From Cryptomeria japonica (taxonomy: Eukaryota; Streptophyta; Pinopsida; Cupressales; Cupressaceae), in the NCBI RefSeq assembly GCF_030272615.1, contig NC_081409.1, forward strand, positions 613,040,755-613,104,754: DNA of 64,000 nt, given 5' to 3'. The position numbers and the translations under genes are program-made. Below are positions 22,657 to 35,915 of the stretch, piece by piece; position 1 is the first letter of the stretch, and every line of letters begins with the position of its first letter. The notes below the pieces were generated by a model, which was not told the origin of the DNA, did not search any database, and was given only the letters and a program-made list of their open reading frames with translations.

Positions 22657-25217
22657 TGGACACAAGATGCCACTGAGAGGGGGGGTGAATCAGTGATTTC
22701 AAAACTTAACCCTTCTATGTCCTATGTGTGTTTACTGATTAACAGATCTAACATAAAGAAGACATACTAGTTAGAGGGGAGAATGACACAAATGCAACCA
22801 CACATAAAAGAGATACCACATAACACCATATGTATGAGGAAAACCCAAGAAAGGAAAAACCTCAGTGAGAAATGCTGCTCGAGTCTACTGCTCCAATCCA
22901 GCCTAACAATGAAAATATGATTACAATGTTTAGGGCACCAACCCAAGGAACACCAACCCCTAATTTAGGGCACCAACCCAAGGAGCACTAACCCCTATTT
23001 TAGGGCACCAACCCTTGCACCGAGCTCCAACTCAGTGATATTCAATGAACATAATCAATTACAAAAGTAATAGCCCTGTTACAAATGAACTTTGTAACTC
23101 TTCCGCAAATCTCTTCACCAAATCCTCTATCCAATTCACTGTCGGTTCTCTACTCATCCTCTCATGGTTGCAACCTTATCTTCTGCTGCAACTCATTCTC
23201 TACTGCAACCTTACAGGTTTAGCCTCTTCTTCTTTGTTGGTTCTGCTCCCTTCTAGTTCTCCTTCGTCTCTATTACACTGCTATTTATCACCACCAGTCT
23301 TCTTCACTCAGTTAGATATCCACTGTATTATTACTGTCAGTTCTCAACTTACCGGTTCTCTTCTATTTCTCACTTTTCTCTTCTCTTTTGTGCAATATTC
23401 TTTGCCTCTTCTCTGTCGGTTCAGTCACCACCAATGCACTACTCTGTCAGACTTAATGACAGACTACCGGTTGCCTCACTCTTGCCAGTTGAACTCTTCA
23501 AACCGGTTCTCTCTCACACACTTAGTCTCTTCTCAGATTGATGTTGAGCACTTGGTTGATTGGCTTTCTTTACTAGCCTTACTCTCTCATTCAACAACAC
23601 AATTCTTCAATTTTGACTTGCATATTTAAAAACAAGTCTTCTCACCAAAAACCAATTCAAACTTCAGGCAGTTAGGGTTTCTTCATTGACCTCAAGGCAA
23701 ACAAAATCCAATCAGATCTCCTTCCAAAGATCGACCACTTGCAACAATCAATCAAACTCCACCAATCGTGTGGCTTCCAATACACGTTTTCTAGGTTTAG
23801 CAAACACGACTCCTTCGGTCTGCACTTGTCAAACACCTATGAAGTGATCATGCAGATAGCTTCACCTACCCTGATCAGTACCTAGACACTTGACCTCGAT
23901 CATGAAGTCATCAACTTAAATCTCTATCCTCTGATCAGTCTAGAGCCGCACTCTTCTTCTCTTCGACCCATGAAACACGCCATCAACATAAATATCAACC
24001 TCCACCATCTACCTCGCTGACAAACACTTCAATGACCTATGCATGCATGCTTGCCACTTCAACTCTATGTGGCATTACTATTGGTATCCACCTTAGCTAG
24101 ACCTCTATGTCAGTTCAGACAGGATCATCGACCAACCACATAACTGGGTTCATCTACTGGTTCACAAACCTTGTCGTTTATACCTTAACTGGTTTATCAT
24201 CAACCTTGCACCTTTCTTCTCTTCTGGTGGAACATCTAAACCGGTCAACACACTTGCCAACCTACCTCATGCACATCTTCATCAAATGAGAGCCTAACAC
24301 CTCTGCACCTTGTTAGCTTTACCAGTGGACATACTTACTGGTAACCACCTCGATGACACCATGTCATTAACCTTCAACAAACTCCATCTTCAATCCGACA
24401 ATGTCCTTTGTCTGCAACTGCTCAACCTTGCCTTCTTCATCAATAGACCAGTTCTGCTATTAACATATTTGTCAAACTGACAACCATATCCTTCAATCTC
24501 TGTACCGACAACTCATTATGTCTACCTGGTTGATCCGATGCTTATCTCGGATCTTAAGGTTAGAAGGCTTCCTCATCATTCACATTTGTCATCCAGTCTA
24601 TGCATCCAATGTCCTGCCTTTTCTTCCTCTGGCTACCTTCTCTCAGAGGAATATGATGCATTCCATGCGTATGGTGAGATAAGTTTCACTTACTGATGGG
24701 AGTGGATCTATGTCATCTAGATCCTGCAATGCACCAATGTGGCTTCCCTTTTTGAGAAACATATCTTCAAATAGGCACATGTGAACCAGTTTGGGTACAT
24801 TCACTATCAGTCAGCTCTTCACCTGGTGACTGTATCTTTATTTGGTGGAATTTCTGTTGTTTCACATCCACTTAACATACTAGTAGCCTGCACAAACTTC
24901 ACTTCTGATGTTGATGTGAATTTGGTAACATTCCCCCACTTCATCACAATCAACAACACAACATCTTGCTCTCTTGTTGGTTGGCAACAATGCATTACCA
25001 ACATGTCACTTACTGGTTTGTAGACCTTATGTATTCAACACAAGTCAACATTAACTTGTGTACTGGTGACTCCAATGGCCACTATGGAAGATGACCTTCT
25101 CTTCCTTATTGGTAACACACCATTTTCGGTGTCCATCAATGCCAACACTGCTCATCAATCTCCCATACTGGTTTCCATTCTATACCGGTTGACATCAATG
25201 ACAACACAATGCCAACA
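22657..25217 (-). repeat. 5' LTR of element B (2561 bp)
   Basis: Partner of 9109-11519. It contains short pyrimidine-rich open frames on the plus strand (for example 23045-23629) that match frames in the other LTR but show no domain; they follow from low stop density in Ser/Leu-rich pyrimidine tracts. Confidence 0.85.
22930..23012. repeat. Minisatellite in the 5' LTR of element B
   Basis: Three units based on tttagggcaccaacccaagg plus agcaccaacccct follow one another. The 3' LTR (9380-9428) has a shorter arrangement of the same words, so the array changed length after insertion. Confidence 0.75.
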
Positions 25218-25589
25218 TATACATGACATCAAATAAACTAATAAGCTCACTCATGCAAGAGATCCATAAGCATACAATACAAATCATAAATTTTTAATCA
25301 CATCATAAAGTATCCACTTATGTTCAATAAAGAATAAGGCATTTCAAACTTACATAGTTCTAACAAAACATCAACATCTAGTCCATTCTCCTCAATCTAA
25401 TCCCTTATACAAATTCTTTCATCCCCAAAATATACTCCCACAATCCTAGAACATATTTTTACCTTCAAGACTAGGGTGATATCATTCATGAGGTTAAAAT
25501 AGGGGTTCATTAATACATTATCAGGGTTTCAAGGCTAATGATGAGTGGGTAGTCCCTCCAACACTTAGGGCTCAACTTAAACACTAGAG
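25218..25589. other. No gene seen
   Basis: AT-rich sequence between element B and the recognisable part of the 5' LTR of element C. It does not visibly match the first 700 bases of the C 3' LTR, so the C 5' LTR is truncated or replaced here. Confidence 0.4.
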
Positions 25590-26170
25590 AGATTCAACCC
25601 AACAACATTTTTCCTCTCTTGTATCTATGAGTGACAAGTTTAGAAGAGAAGGAATATAGATCTAGAATGTACAAGCTATGACAAATTGAAATAAATTTTG
25701 AAGAACCACAAATTTCTAATTAGTGGTAATTAACGAACAATGTCTAACACTTTTTGACAAAATTTTAGGAGATTTTGAGCAACATTCTAATCTCAAAACA
25801 ATTTTTGATATTTGACACCTTTAGGAATAGGTCACCTAGCCCCATAGTACAACATTTTTGAGCCTAGATTTCAAACACAAGTTCCTCTCTGATTCCCATT
25901 TCTAAATTTGTGCTCAGTGTCTACATATCTTTTCTGAAAATCTTTGTTCATGTTGATTAATTCAATTTTGAATCATTAGCCCTAGTTTATATCATTTTCA
26001 AATCAATTCAACTAAAAGGTGTGTGAATTCCATTTGTACCCAACTTTTTTAATAGGTTTGAATATGAGCCTGTTGGATTTTATTTACCTTAATGTTATGT
26101 GTTGAGAATGGGTTTTATACCTAGTTTGAATGTTTAGACTAGTGAACCCCATCCATTTTCACCATAAACA
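25590..26170 (+). repeat. Partial 5' LTR of element C
   Basis: The right end is accataaACA, then a probable primer site beginning TTGGTGAACC. It aligns with the distal half of the 3' LTR; the proximal ~700 bp are missing. Confidence 0.75.
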
Positions 26171-26493
26171 TTTTGGTGAACCTGATTTGTGCATTGCATA
26201 TTTTTTTATTTATATGCTCAGGTTTGATTTTTATTGCATATCATTTTTAGATTTAGAAGCATTAATTGTTCAAAACTATCATTTAAGTAGTGCATTTTTC
26301 TTAACTAAGTGGTTAATTGACACCATTCTATTAAGAAATTGTATTGTTTAATTACTTGTATTATTTGCATTATCAATTAGATAAGAGGCATTGTGAGTAA
26401 AAATCTATTTCATTATCTTTTCCTTCTTTGTGTATGAGTTTCATTACCCTTTGTCCCAAATCCTATATCCCAGTGAGAAAAAGTTATAGACTT

Positions 26494-27700
26494 ATGGCTT
26501 CCCAAAGTTTAAATACTAAGGGTATTGAGCCTAATTTGACTAACATATTCCCTAGGAACTTGGTTGAATCCTCTATTCCTACACAAGACATGCCTAACAT
26601 TATGGAGAATCCTACCCTTCATGCTTCTCATGATGAGGATAAATCTTCAACTCAGGTGGCGATTGAACGATTGGGAAAGTTTGACAAGCAATTGGAAGAT
26701 AGTCAACAATTTATTAGTCAAGAACACTTGGATAGAGAGGCAGGCCCCTTGATTGAGGGTTTGAGGATAATGATTCAAAGTGATGGACAAGGTGTGAACG
26801 TGTTGTGTAGTATTTTATATATTATGGATGATAATATTATGACAATGAACAGTTGTGTCGAAGTGATTAATCATTCAAATCCTACAAATCAATTTGAACC
26901 TTCCATTCCTACACCTTTGCCTAATGTGGCCACATATACATCTTCCATCATGGCTACTTCTACACAAAATTTTAATGCTACACATGTTAGGGATGGAGGA
27001 ATCCTACGAATCAATACTCCTACATGCCTCCTTTTGTTAGCCTTCCATTTGTTTCCCAACCATCTCCTTTACCCACCTATCATAATGTTACACCTCCATC
27101 ACAATATAACATTTCCAACTCCAATTCATCCATTGAACCCACTACAAACCATTCTCTCCAAAATGATTCATCTTTACGACAACAATTGGCTTATATAACC
27201 CAATTCAAATTCAATCTTTCTACATGTGATATTGCTAGCCCAATTTATAATGACATCATTTGTACTCTTCTCCTACAACATATTGAGGTTCCCTTTTAGG
27301 AGAAATATAATGGACAAGGTGACCCCCGAACTCATGTGGAGACATTTCAAAATTTGTGTAGTAACTTCTCGCATGATCGTAAACTCATGATAAAACTGTT
27401 CACCTGTACCTTGAGAGAAAAATATTTGCAATGGTTTTTCTCCTTGCCCACTCATTCAATTGGTTCTTTTCAAAAATAGTCTAATACATTTGTACAACAT
27501 TTTCAAAACAATATTGGTCCTCAAATTACATTAATTGATTTGAGGCATTGTAAATAAGGATTTAAAGAAGAAGTGACTGATTTCATTGGTAGATATGAAC
27601 ACTTGCATTCTTAATTACTTATCATGTGCTTGACGGTGATGATCAAATAATTTTTATTAATAATTCACCAAATGATTTTAGAGAGAAGCTTTTGTTTTTT
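26494..27700 (+). pseudogene. Element C Gypsy gag
   Basis: An open frame starts with methionine at 26494 (MASQSLNTKGIEPN) inside a 256-residue frame that ends at 27198. It has an acidic, helical amino part with STQVAIERLGKFDKQLEDSQ. After a frame change the Retrotrans_gag core is readable from about 27290: EKYNGQGDPRTHVETFQNLC, KLMIKLFTCTLREKYLQWF, then NTFVQHFQNNIG. Stops interrupt the core several times. The motifs match the Ty3/Gypsy gag type common in conifers. No zinc knuckle was found. Confidence 0.7.
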
Positions 27701-28129
27701 ATATTATGCATCTTTCACACAATTTTACACAACACTTCATAATTATTGGCTTCAATTGACTCAATTGAATCATCTTCATCATTGGCTTTGGTTAATAAGA
27801 ATGACGAAGCTCATCAATCTTTTCAAAAATTTCAAAAACAATGTAATAGTTTCATCAAGATCAAGAATAATACTTCCAATCATATTGATTATTAAGTGGT
27901 AGCTACAACACCTGTTGTAGCCTCTTTATCATCAAAGTTTACACATTGTAATTTTACTTCTGTTTCTCAATCAATGCATAGTATCATGCTTAAATTGAAT
28001 AAATCTAATGTGGTAAAGCTTTTTCTTGTTTGTCCCATAGATACCTCTAATCCTTTTCCACCTTCCTTTGATCTTAAAGCCTATTTCCAATGCTAGATCG
28101 CCAAGTTGGCCATGATACTAGAAGTGCTA

Positions 28130-28804
28130 TAAATTGAAGCATACAATTTAAGATCCTATTGATTCTAATACTATGGTAGTGGAGGGTGTCAATGATAAAG
28201 GAAATAAATTTGTGGCACCTCCTAATTAAAATTTTCAAATACTTATCAAATCTTTGTCATCTCATTCTACCAATATTATTGAGCTTGATCCAAACTTAAT
28301 CACTAAAATGATATATGTGTCAAAACTAGCAACCATGTTGTGAACTTTATTGAACAACCTAAGCCTAAGTGTGACCCTTGCATCATCTTTAATGCAAGAT
28401 ATATTATTAAAACACCTAATGGACCATTATATATTACTATGAAAAGCAAAGGAAAGCTCTTACAATGAGTTCTCATTGATCCCGTACGTATGGTGAATGT
28501 TATCATGAAAGAACATCTTTATACACAACACTTTCGTCAAGATACACATGATAAATTTGATGTTATGATTAAGGTGTATGATGGTTTCACTTGTCCCACT
28601 ATAGGTTTCATCACCCTTCTCATAGAGGTTGGTACTAAGTGCTTAGATGTTACCTTTTCCGTTATCCCTATGTTGGACCAATTTCATGTGAATTTGGGAT
28701 GTCCTTGGGTCAATTACATGAAAGCTATATATTCTACCATCCATAAGTTTTTGAAGTTTCTTCATAATGGGTGTGTTATAACAATCAATAATAATCTCTA
28801 TTAG
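28130..28804 (+). pseudogene. Element C retropepsin-like protease fragment
   Basis: The 104-residue frame 28490-28804 contains DVTFSVIPMLDQFHVNLGCP and a following STIHKFLKFLHNG stretch, the carboxyl half of the pepsin-like protease of conifer-type Gypsy elements. The preceding 350 bases look like the amino half with stops. The protease would process gag. The catalytic D-(S/T)-G is not visible in an intact frame. Confidence 0.6.
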
Positions 28805-30679
28805 CCCTTAGAAAGATGTGAAAACTTTACCCTTGATTTCTTTTGGCCTTGCTAAGATTTCCTTTTCTTATCTTATTAAAAACTTAAACAAGAAAGGATA
28901 TTTGACTTGAGTAAGCCTAAGGATTCTTCACCAATGGATATGGATATTCCTCCTCTATATTCTGGCCCTGGACTTCCTCTTACCCCTCCTATTCCTCCTA
29001 TATATGTTGTGGTTCCACCTCCTACATCTTATAAAGGTCAAGGAGAAAATCTTCCAGCATCGTATATCTTTCAACCTAGAGAGGTTTCTTTTTTTCCTCC
29101 TTCTACAAAGGGAGAAAAGAACCCTATGTTGATTTATCCCCAAAATTTCCAAGGTTTGAGTCATAACAAGAGAAATTGTAGTGCTAGAGAATGCCGATAA
29201 AGATGTCATGCCAAGGCTCGTGAGATTTATTCCCAAAATGTTTCCTCCCCTAAGACATTGAAAGTTAACTTGGTCCCATTTTCCCACCCTTCACCTAACC
29301 CTAGGGAGGAGCTTTATCTTAATCAACCACGCCAAAAATTAAAATTATCTATACAAAATGATTGTTCTTTTTCATCCCCTCTATGCATTAATATCTTGTT
29401 GTGATTAATTTGGATGATTATGTTGATGATAATAATGTGGATAATAGCCATTTTGGTGATATGTATGAGGCTATTGAGATTATTCATGAGATGTCTTCAA
29501 GATTTGAAAAATCTTTAATTCTAGCTCCTAGTGACAAAGATAGTGATTCATCATTAGAGCATGGCCCTTGTTTAGAAATTTTGATAGCTCTAACTACTAT
29601 TCTTGTTGTGGCTCCTCTTGCATCTTGTCCACCAAATGATGTCAAGAAATATTTTGAGGTAGATGATTTTCTCAAGTAGCTTCACTTGTGGAGTTGATTA
29701 TTTTGTGTGTTTGCTTGCATGTGATGTGATGCTTTATTTTACTTTGTGTTATGCTAAGATCTCTTTGGATAACTCTTGTTGCTCTGTTGGGTCAAGGAAA
29801 CGAAGGGACCTAACATGTTGTGGCATTTCTCTATTTGTATCTCACTTATTTTGTATGTCATATTTAAGTTATGTTGTGCATGTGTTATTGTCACACATGG
29901 GCTTTGTGTTGTCTACTTGTGCACGATGCAAAGAGTTGAGATCTCTCTTTTTAATCTCTTCCATGTTGACCAAAAAAGACTTTTTTTGTTCATCTTATGT
30001 GATTTTCTTCCATGGTGCTTATAGTTCCACTACATTTAGGGGATGAAGTCAATTCATTACAATCATACTTGATATACATGGTTTATTTGATGCAAATACT
30101 TACCCCAATTAGTGGATCCCTTATGTACTCTATCTTTTGTTTTTGTGACCATCGTCTTTGTTTTGAGTATGCTTGGGGGCATTTCACTGTTGTAACATGC
30201 TTGTCTTTTGGATGCATGTATGCCACCTTAAAGAAATTGCTCCGAATAAAGGGTACACAATATCTTTAATGTGGGGGAATACTCTTCACTCATTGTTACA
30301 CTTTGTGCACACATCATTGAGGTTTTGTTTGTAAACTTTTATCACACACCATGAAATGTTTGGTGCACACCACAACACCCATTTTGCAAATTTTTTTTTT
30401 AGATTATTTAACAAACTGAGTTTTTTCTTTGTAATCTTTCTTTGAGCCAAGATGACTCATAGTAAGTCGATCCTTGCTAGACTAAAAAGTCATGTCTTCT
30501 CTCTCTTTCTTCTCCTCTTTCTCCATGTGTTGCTCCTTTCATTTTGATATTACATTGATGAGATCCTAAGTGCCTATGGGCTTGGTGTTTTATATCTCTT
30601 TAATATCTAGGTAAAAATATTTTGATGCTATTCTATACTTTATCAAGAGTATGAGAATAATTTTATACTCCCACTAAAG
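28805..30679 (+). other. Element C interior after protease; polymerase missing
   Basis: 28907-29200 is a proline-rich frame (PPLYSGPGLPLTPPIPPIYV, later FQPREVSFFPPS and NFQGLSHNKRNCSARECR), which in conifer Gypsy polyproteins lies between protease and RT. Where RT, RNase H and integrase should follow there are only short frames and, from 29690, sequence that looks untranslated. A large internal deletion is the simplest explanation. Confidence 0.55.
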
Positions 30680-30690
30680 TGGGGGCTAAA
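30680..30690 (+). promoter_or_regulatory. Polypurine tract of element C
   Basis: TGGGGGCTAAA directly precedes the LTR start TGTAGTGTCATAAATTG at 30691. It is the plus-strand primer expected in a Gypsy element of this type. Confidence 0.75.
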
Positions 30691-31423
30691 TGTAGTGTCA
30701 TAAATTGTATCCTTATATAATATCATACTCACTTGGGCCTCACTTTGGTGTTTCTGCCCTCTATGCTTTGACTATGCCTAATTCTACTTAAACCAATACC
30801 AAATCTTTGATCTTCATTCTCTTTTTTAACTTCTAGACCTTGATTTAGCTCAAATGGACTGGACTAGGGCGCTAGGCACCAGGGTCCCAACCAAAAGGGC
30901 CCATTTTTAACCCTTTGATAGTTGGAAAAATTTGAGCAAGAAATTTTTGATGTCGACCTTCTTTGTAATTTTCAACACATTTCATGAGGATGAGAATAAA
31001 ACAAGAAATTGTATCCTCTCATTTGAGACATATATCTCAATAATCTCTCATTGTGGAAATTCACTCTACAATTTAAAATCAAGTGAGAAAGCAATAGAGC
31101 ATCATTAGTGCAATGAAGGAGATGTCAAGTATTTCAATTTCAAGTATTTAAGATGACATCCAAGATCAAATTCTTATGAAGACATCCATGAATTCCTACA
31201 TGACAACATCAACCATTTTATGAAGGATTCAAGTCAAACAATATTCATAAAGAAGGTATAACATTTTAATTCAACATTTATTTCCTGATCTAGCCTTTTC
31301 CCTACAAGGGCAAGCTCACTTTTTTATTTTGTTCATCATAGGATTAATTCCAAACTTGGAGTTTGACCTAGGAAAACTCTTATCAACCCAAGAACATTTT
31401 TCCTCTATTGTGAGTGTAGATGA
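30691..31423 (+). repeat. 3' LTR of element C, first segment
   Basis: Begins TGTAGTGTCATAAATTGTATCC and runs to the insertion point of element E. The last five bases, GATGA, are one copy of E's target duplication. Confidence 0.8.
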
Positions 31424-32760
31424 TGAAAATAGGGCAGACAACTGAGAGGGGGGGTGAATAAGTTGTCAACAAAACTTGCAGAAACTTACTTTAATCTTGG
31501 ATCTAATTATTAAGCATGAAATCATAAATCAACAACACAACATGAACACACATAACACCAAGATTTTTGATGTGGATAACCTGGTTAAGGGAAAAACCAC
31601 GGTGGGGATGAACCCACAAAATAGGTATACTTTGTTAGAAGTATTACAAGAGGGAATGCACATGCATTTAGGCACACTACCTAGAGATCACTGCTCAAAA
31701 TAAGAAAGGGCTACAACCTAGGGAAGGCTCATTGCCTTACAGACAAATTTGGATCACATTCAGAAATCATGAACTGATAAATAGCATCCTCAATGCCTTG
31801 TTACAGTTTTAGTTAAGCACATAACAACTTACACTTTCTTCATCACACTTCTTCTTTGCTTCTGAAAGATCAATACATTATTCCCACACTCTTCATACCT
31901 CATACAAGATTATTACATTTTTTTATACATGACATCAATCGATTGATCTATCCAAGGTCAACTCAACACACACAAAATAATTTCAATGATATATCTGTTG
32001 ATCAGATACAAAATATCACATGCAGACCAAAATAATGTCGGCTAAGACATATCATGGACCCAAATCAACACCTCGAACACGAAACACCTCCAAGAATTAC
32101 ATACGTCTCGAACATCCACAACACACTACAATCATCATGTCAGCCAAGAACATGAAGAATACCATCAATAACACACTCATCAATCAATATAGACCACCAA
32201 CAAATATGACACATGATCTAGAAACTTCCATAACATCATGAATTACAATAGCAATATTCGCACTACCTCCAATTACTAGAATCATCATCATCATCATCAT
32301 ACCGGATCTCAAGAACACTAACTGAACTAACTGTCAACCTAAAATAATCACTTGCAGACCTCCAAATCATGAACCACTTGAATTGAGGATAGACATCAAT
32401 GTTCCAAACATATTACCAAATCCACAAATTGAGATATTACAATGCGGAGCAATGCAGATCAAATTACTGTCATTCTGGCATCATTGAACAACAAAAAAAC
32501 TAGCCACAACACAGATACTCATAACTCACTAAAATCTTCATGCGGGCCTCTAACACTTGCACTGAATCAACTAGAGATAATTCTCTAAAAATCCTTTAAT
32601 CCGCAAACACTGAGCATTAACATACAACATGAATTGACTAAATGAACATCATTGTATCAGATAGAGAAACATGTTGACATCAATGACAACACATCTCTCA
32701 AACATCCTCAAATATATCATAAGCACATATTTGCAACACTCATCCAAAAATATCCCAACA
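31424..32760 (-). repeat. 3' LTR of element E (1337 bp)
   Basis: Ends ATATCCCAACA next to the polypurine tract. It has the box CTGAGAGGGGGGGTGAATA at 31442-31459 and an (ATC) microsatellite of 20 bases at 32281-32300; the partner LTR has the same-length tract at 43303-43322. Confidence 0.88.
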
Positions 32761-32935
32761 ATCTCCCCCTTTGGCATTGATGGCAACATATGATGTGAAA
32801 AACAATCAATGACAAAGAAAGATTAATAGCTCCCCCTTTGACCATAATAACTCTCTCTCCCAAATCTCAGATTCTCTCCCCCAAATTATTTTAGGGTTTT
32901 CACATGATTCTCTCCCCCTTTGACATCAATAGCAA
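32761..32935 (-). promoter_or_regulatory. Multiple polypurine tracts of element E
   Basis: Purine runs of the AAAGGGGGAGA type (minus strand) at 32761-32775, 32829-32842, 32872-32884 and 32907-32920. The first touches the LTR. The arrangement parallels elements A and B. Confidence 0.75.
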
Positions 32936-33067
32936 AGGCACATATTTGCAAACACAAAACTCACAAATCTGAACATATGACTACTTCCCTGAGTAGAAAC
33001 CACTTCATCAATCTTGATCACAAAATATGATTGTGAAATGCACCAGACTGATGCAAACCAATGCATC

Positions 33068-34830
33068 TTAGTTCTGATCAGGAGGGGAAATCATCCCTAA
33101 CTTCTTTCTAAGATACTCAAAAGTATCCTTAGGTAAATTCTTAGTGAAAATATCTGCAACTTGTTCCTTTGTGGATACATACTCCAATCTGATTTCCTTC
33201 TCATTTACCTTCTCTCTCAAAAAGTGAAACTTGATAGATATATGTTTAGTCTTTGAATGCAACACCAGATTCTTAGAAATGTTAATTGCACTTGAATTGT
33301 CATAGTAAATAGCAATAAGCTCATCATACTCAACTCTGATATCCTTTAACATTTGCTTCATCCATACCACCTGAGTACAATTGTTAGCAACAACAATATA
33401 CTCTGCCTCTATTGTAGATAAGGGAGTGGAATTTTGCTTCTTGATCAACCATGAAACCAAACTCTTTCCTAGGAAAATGTACCACAACTAGTACTCTTTT
33501 GGTCATCAGCATCACCTACCCAATTAGCATCAGTAAAAGCACTCAAAGTAAAGTTATCATCTTTAGGATACCATAGACCAAAATCAACTGTGCCCTTCAA
33601 ATATCTAAAATTTCTTTTGACAACAACAACATGAGATTCCTTAGGATTATCTTGAAATATAGCAACAAGACAAATGACATTCATGATATCAAGTTCGGTT
33701 TGAGTCAAATAGAGTAACCCACCAATCATTGATATGTATCTAGTCTGATTTTCTTTAGGGGTATCATCATCCTTAGTCAACTGACATCTAATCACCATAG
33801 GAGTACCAACTGACTTTGAATCTTGTAATCCAAACTTCTTCAACAATTCTCTCACATACTTGGACTAAGATATAAAGATCCCCTTTTGTGACTGAGTAAT
33901 TTGCAATCCTAGAAAGAATTTCATTTCTCCAATCATAGACATCTCAAATTCATTCTACATCTCATTAACAAACTTCTTGTACAAACTATCATTTCCTTCA
34001 AAAATGATATCATCAACAAAAGATTCAACAATAAAAATATTATCATGATCAATTTTGAAATACAAATTACTATTAGCAATACCTTTATTGAATCCTAGCT
34101 TCAACAAATACTTATCCAATCTGGCATACCATTCTCTTAGGGCTTTCTTCAATCCATATAATGCTTTCATCAACCGACAAACCATATCACCTTGATCAGT
34201 CAATTGAAATCCATCTGGTTGCTCAATCTACACCTCTTCTTCCAACCCATCATTTAGGAATGCTAACTTGACATCCATTTGATAGACCTTGAAATCTCTA
34301 TAAGCAACATAAGTAAGAAATAATCTCACAACTTCAATTCTTGCCACTAGATCAAAAGTCCCCTCAAAATCAATTCCTTCCATCTATTAATATCCTCTAC
34401 AAACAAGTCTTTCTTTAATCCTAACAACTTCACCTTGCTCATTCAATTTATTCCAAAAGACCCATTTGGTTCCAATTACATTTTTGTCCTTCGGTCTGAG
34501 AACAAGATCCCATGTATTGTTCATCTCAATCTGATTCAATTCTTCTTCCATAGCTTTTACCCAATGTTCATCTTTACAAGCTTCATTAATATCCTTAGGT
34601 TCAATCTTAGGAATCAAATAGTAATCAACTTGATCTTCTACAATTCTTCTTCTAGTTTGAAAACCTTTATTTTTGTCTCCTATGATATGATTTTCTAAAT
34701 GATTCAATATTACATACCTGGGAGTCTTAGGATTTTCTTGAATTTCAGACTCTTGTGATCTTTCTTCTACACTTGCACTAGTTCCTTCACCTTGAGGCAC
34801 TAGATTCACCTCAACTATCTGAACTTGATT
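33068..34830 (-). pseudogene. Element E reverse transcriptase and RNase H
   Basis: Copia RT in four broken frames. 34809-34387 gives the amino part with HWVKAMEEELNQIEMNNTWD and GTKWVFWNKLNEQGEVVRIK. 34203-33955 has VCRLMKALYGLKKALREWYA, then SFVDDIIF, where the catalytic Y/F-x-D-D signature is F-V-D-D. 33855-33469 has SVGTPM and GGLLYLTQTELDI, then FTDANWVGD at the start of RNase H. 33487-33068 completes RNase H with STIEAEYIVVANN, YYDNSSAINISKN and EQVADIFTKNLPKD. RT would copy the element RNA and RNase H would remove it. Stops after CRGY and elsewhere and frame changes inactivate the copy, but catalytic residues in the surviving pieces are largely retained. Confidence 0.88.
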
Positions 34831-34836
34831 CTGGTT

Positions 34837-35915
34837 CTAAGTTTGCTTCCCATTACTTGAACTGTCATTTTGATCATCTGAATCATATCCACAAGATCTA
34901 GATTGATTCTCATTTCCTTCATCAACCTTTACATTTTCACTCTCTAATATCTTCCTCAATCTCTTATTATAACATCGGTAGGCTTTGGTTATAGTAGAAT
35001 AACTAAGAAATATTCCTTCATCACATCTAGCATCAAAATTCCCTAGATCTTCATCCCTTTTGATATAGCATTTACTTCCAAAAATTCTGAAATATCTAAC
35101 GGTAGGAGTATGACCAAACCATAATTCATAAGGAGTCTTATCGGTATCACCTTTTATATGCACCCGGTTAAGAGTGTAAACTGCAGTGCTCACAGCTTCT
35201 CTCCAATAGGCATGCAAAACATTTCCTTCAATCGTCATTGTTCATACAACTTCCTAAATTTTTCTATTCTTCCTTTCCACAACTCCATTTTGCTGAGGAG
35301 TTCTTGGAGTAGATAACTATCTCTTAACCCTATACTCTTTATAAAATGCATTAAACTCACCAGAAGTGAATTCTCCACCTCTGTCAGATCTCAAACACTT
35401 TAGCTTTAGTCCTATTTCTATCTCAACCATAACTTTGAACATCTTGAACTTCTATAAATCTTCAAACTTTTCCCTTAAGAAAGTAACCCACATCATCCTT
35501 AAAATAATCATCAATCAACAACATGAAATATCTATCTCCTTGCAAACTTCTAACTCTAGAGGGACCACATAAATTAGTATGTACAAGATTCAATAATCCA
35601 TTAGAAAAATTCTTCTTACTCTTGAAAGTAAGTCTGATTTGCTTCCCTAATTGACATTCTTTACATATAGAGTTAGTAGGTTTCATCAACTTAAGAAGAT
35701 CTCTCCGCACCTGAGTAGAACTTATCTTAACCTTGCTATCAAAATTTACATGACACTTCCTTCTATGTCACAACCAACTTTCATCAACTGAGCAATCAAA
35801 TATCCTTTACCAACACTATTCAAATGAAAGATATTACCTTTAGTCTTTGCACCTGATGCAATCTCAATATCGAAGCTACCCAAGATTCTACACTTGCTAT
35901 TCTTGAATTGTAGAT
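34837..35915 (-). pseudogene. Element E pre-integrase and integrase
   Basis: From the right, 35915-35746 holds the pre-integrase stretch (NSKCRILG, GNIFHLNSV). 35710-35462 has the zinc-finger end CKECQLGKQ, then FKSKKNFSNGLLNLVHTNLC and SLQGDRYFMLLIDDY with the core aspartate. Frame changes follow, and 35238-34837 gives the carboxyl half: YWREAVSTAVYTLNRV, TPYELWFGHTPTVRYFRIFG and an acidic tail. It is the Copia integrase in its usual position before RT. Element F interrupts the coding region just upstream, at 35916. Confidence 0.82.

Larger units (their letters stand above)
9109..25217 (-). mobile_element. Element B: Copia (Sirevirus-type) gag-only element with ~2.5-kb LTRs, split by element A
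   Basis: A pair of related direct repeats, 9109-11519 and 22657-25217, both begin TGGACACAAGATGCCACT and end ATGCCAACA. A primer site (minus TGGTATCAAATCC at 22639-22651) adjoins the right repeat and polypurine tracts adjoin the left one, so the element reads on the minus strand. Removing element A leaves an interior of only about 3.3 kb, with a Copia gag and no recognisable protease, integrase or RT. Flanking pentamers (attat left, tatac right) do not match, so no target duplication is claimed. Confidence 0.85.

Noticed and set aside
23045-23629. 194-codon plus-strand frame in the B 5' LTR (and 10324-10698 in the 3' LTR)
   Set aside because: Ser/Leu-rich translation of pyrimidine-rich LTR sequence, antisense to the element, with no domain.
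9100-25222. Target duplication of element B
   Set aside because: The pentamers next to the LTR ends differ (attat, tatac); overlapping TATA words are too simple to count.
32281-32300. (ATC)n tract as an independent microsatellite locus
   Set aside because: The same 20-base tract is at 43303-43322 in the other LTR of element E, so it belongs to the LTR.
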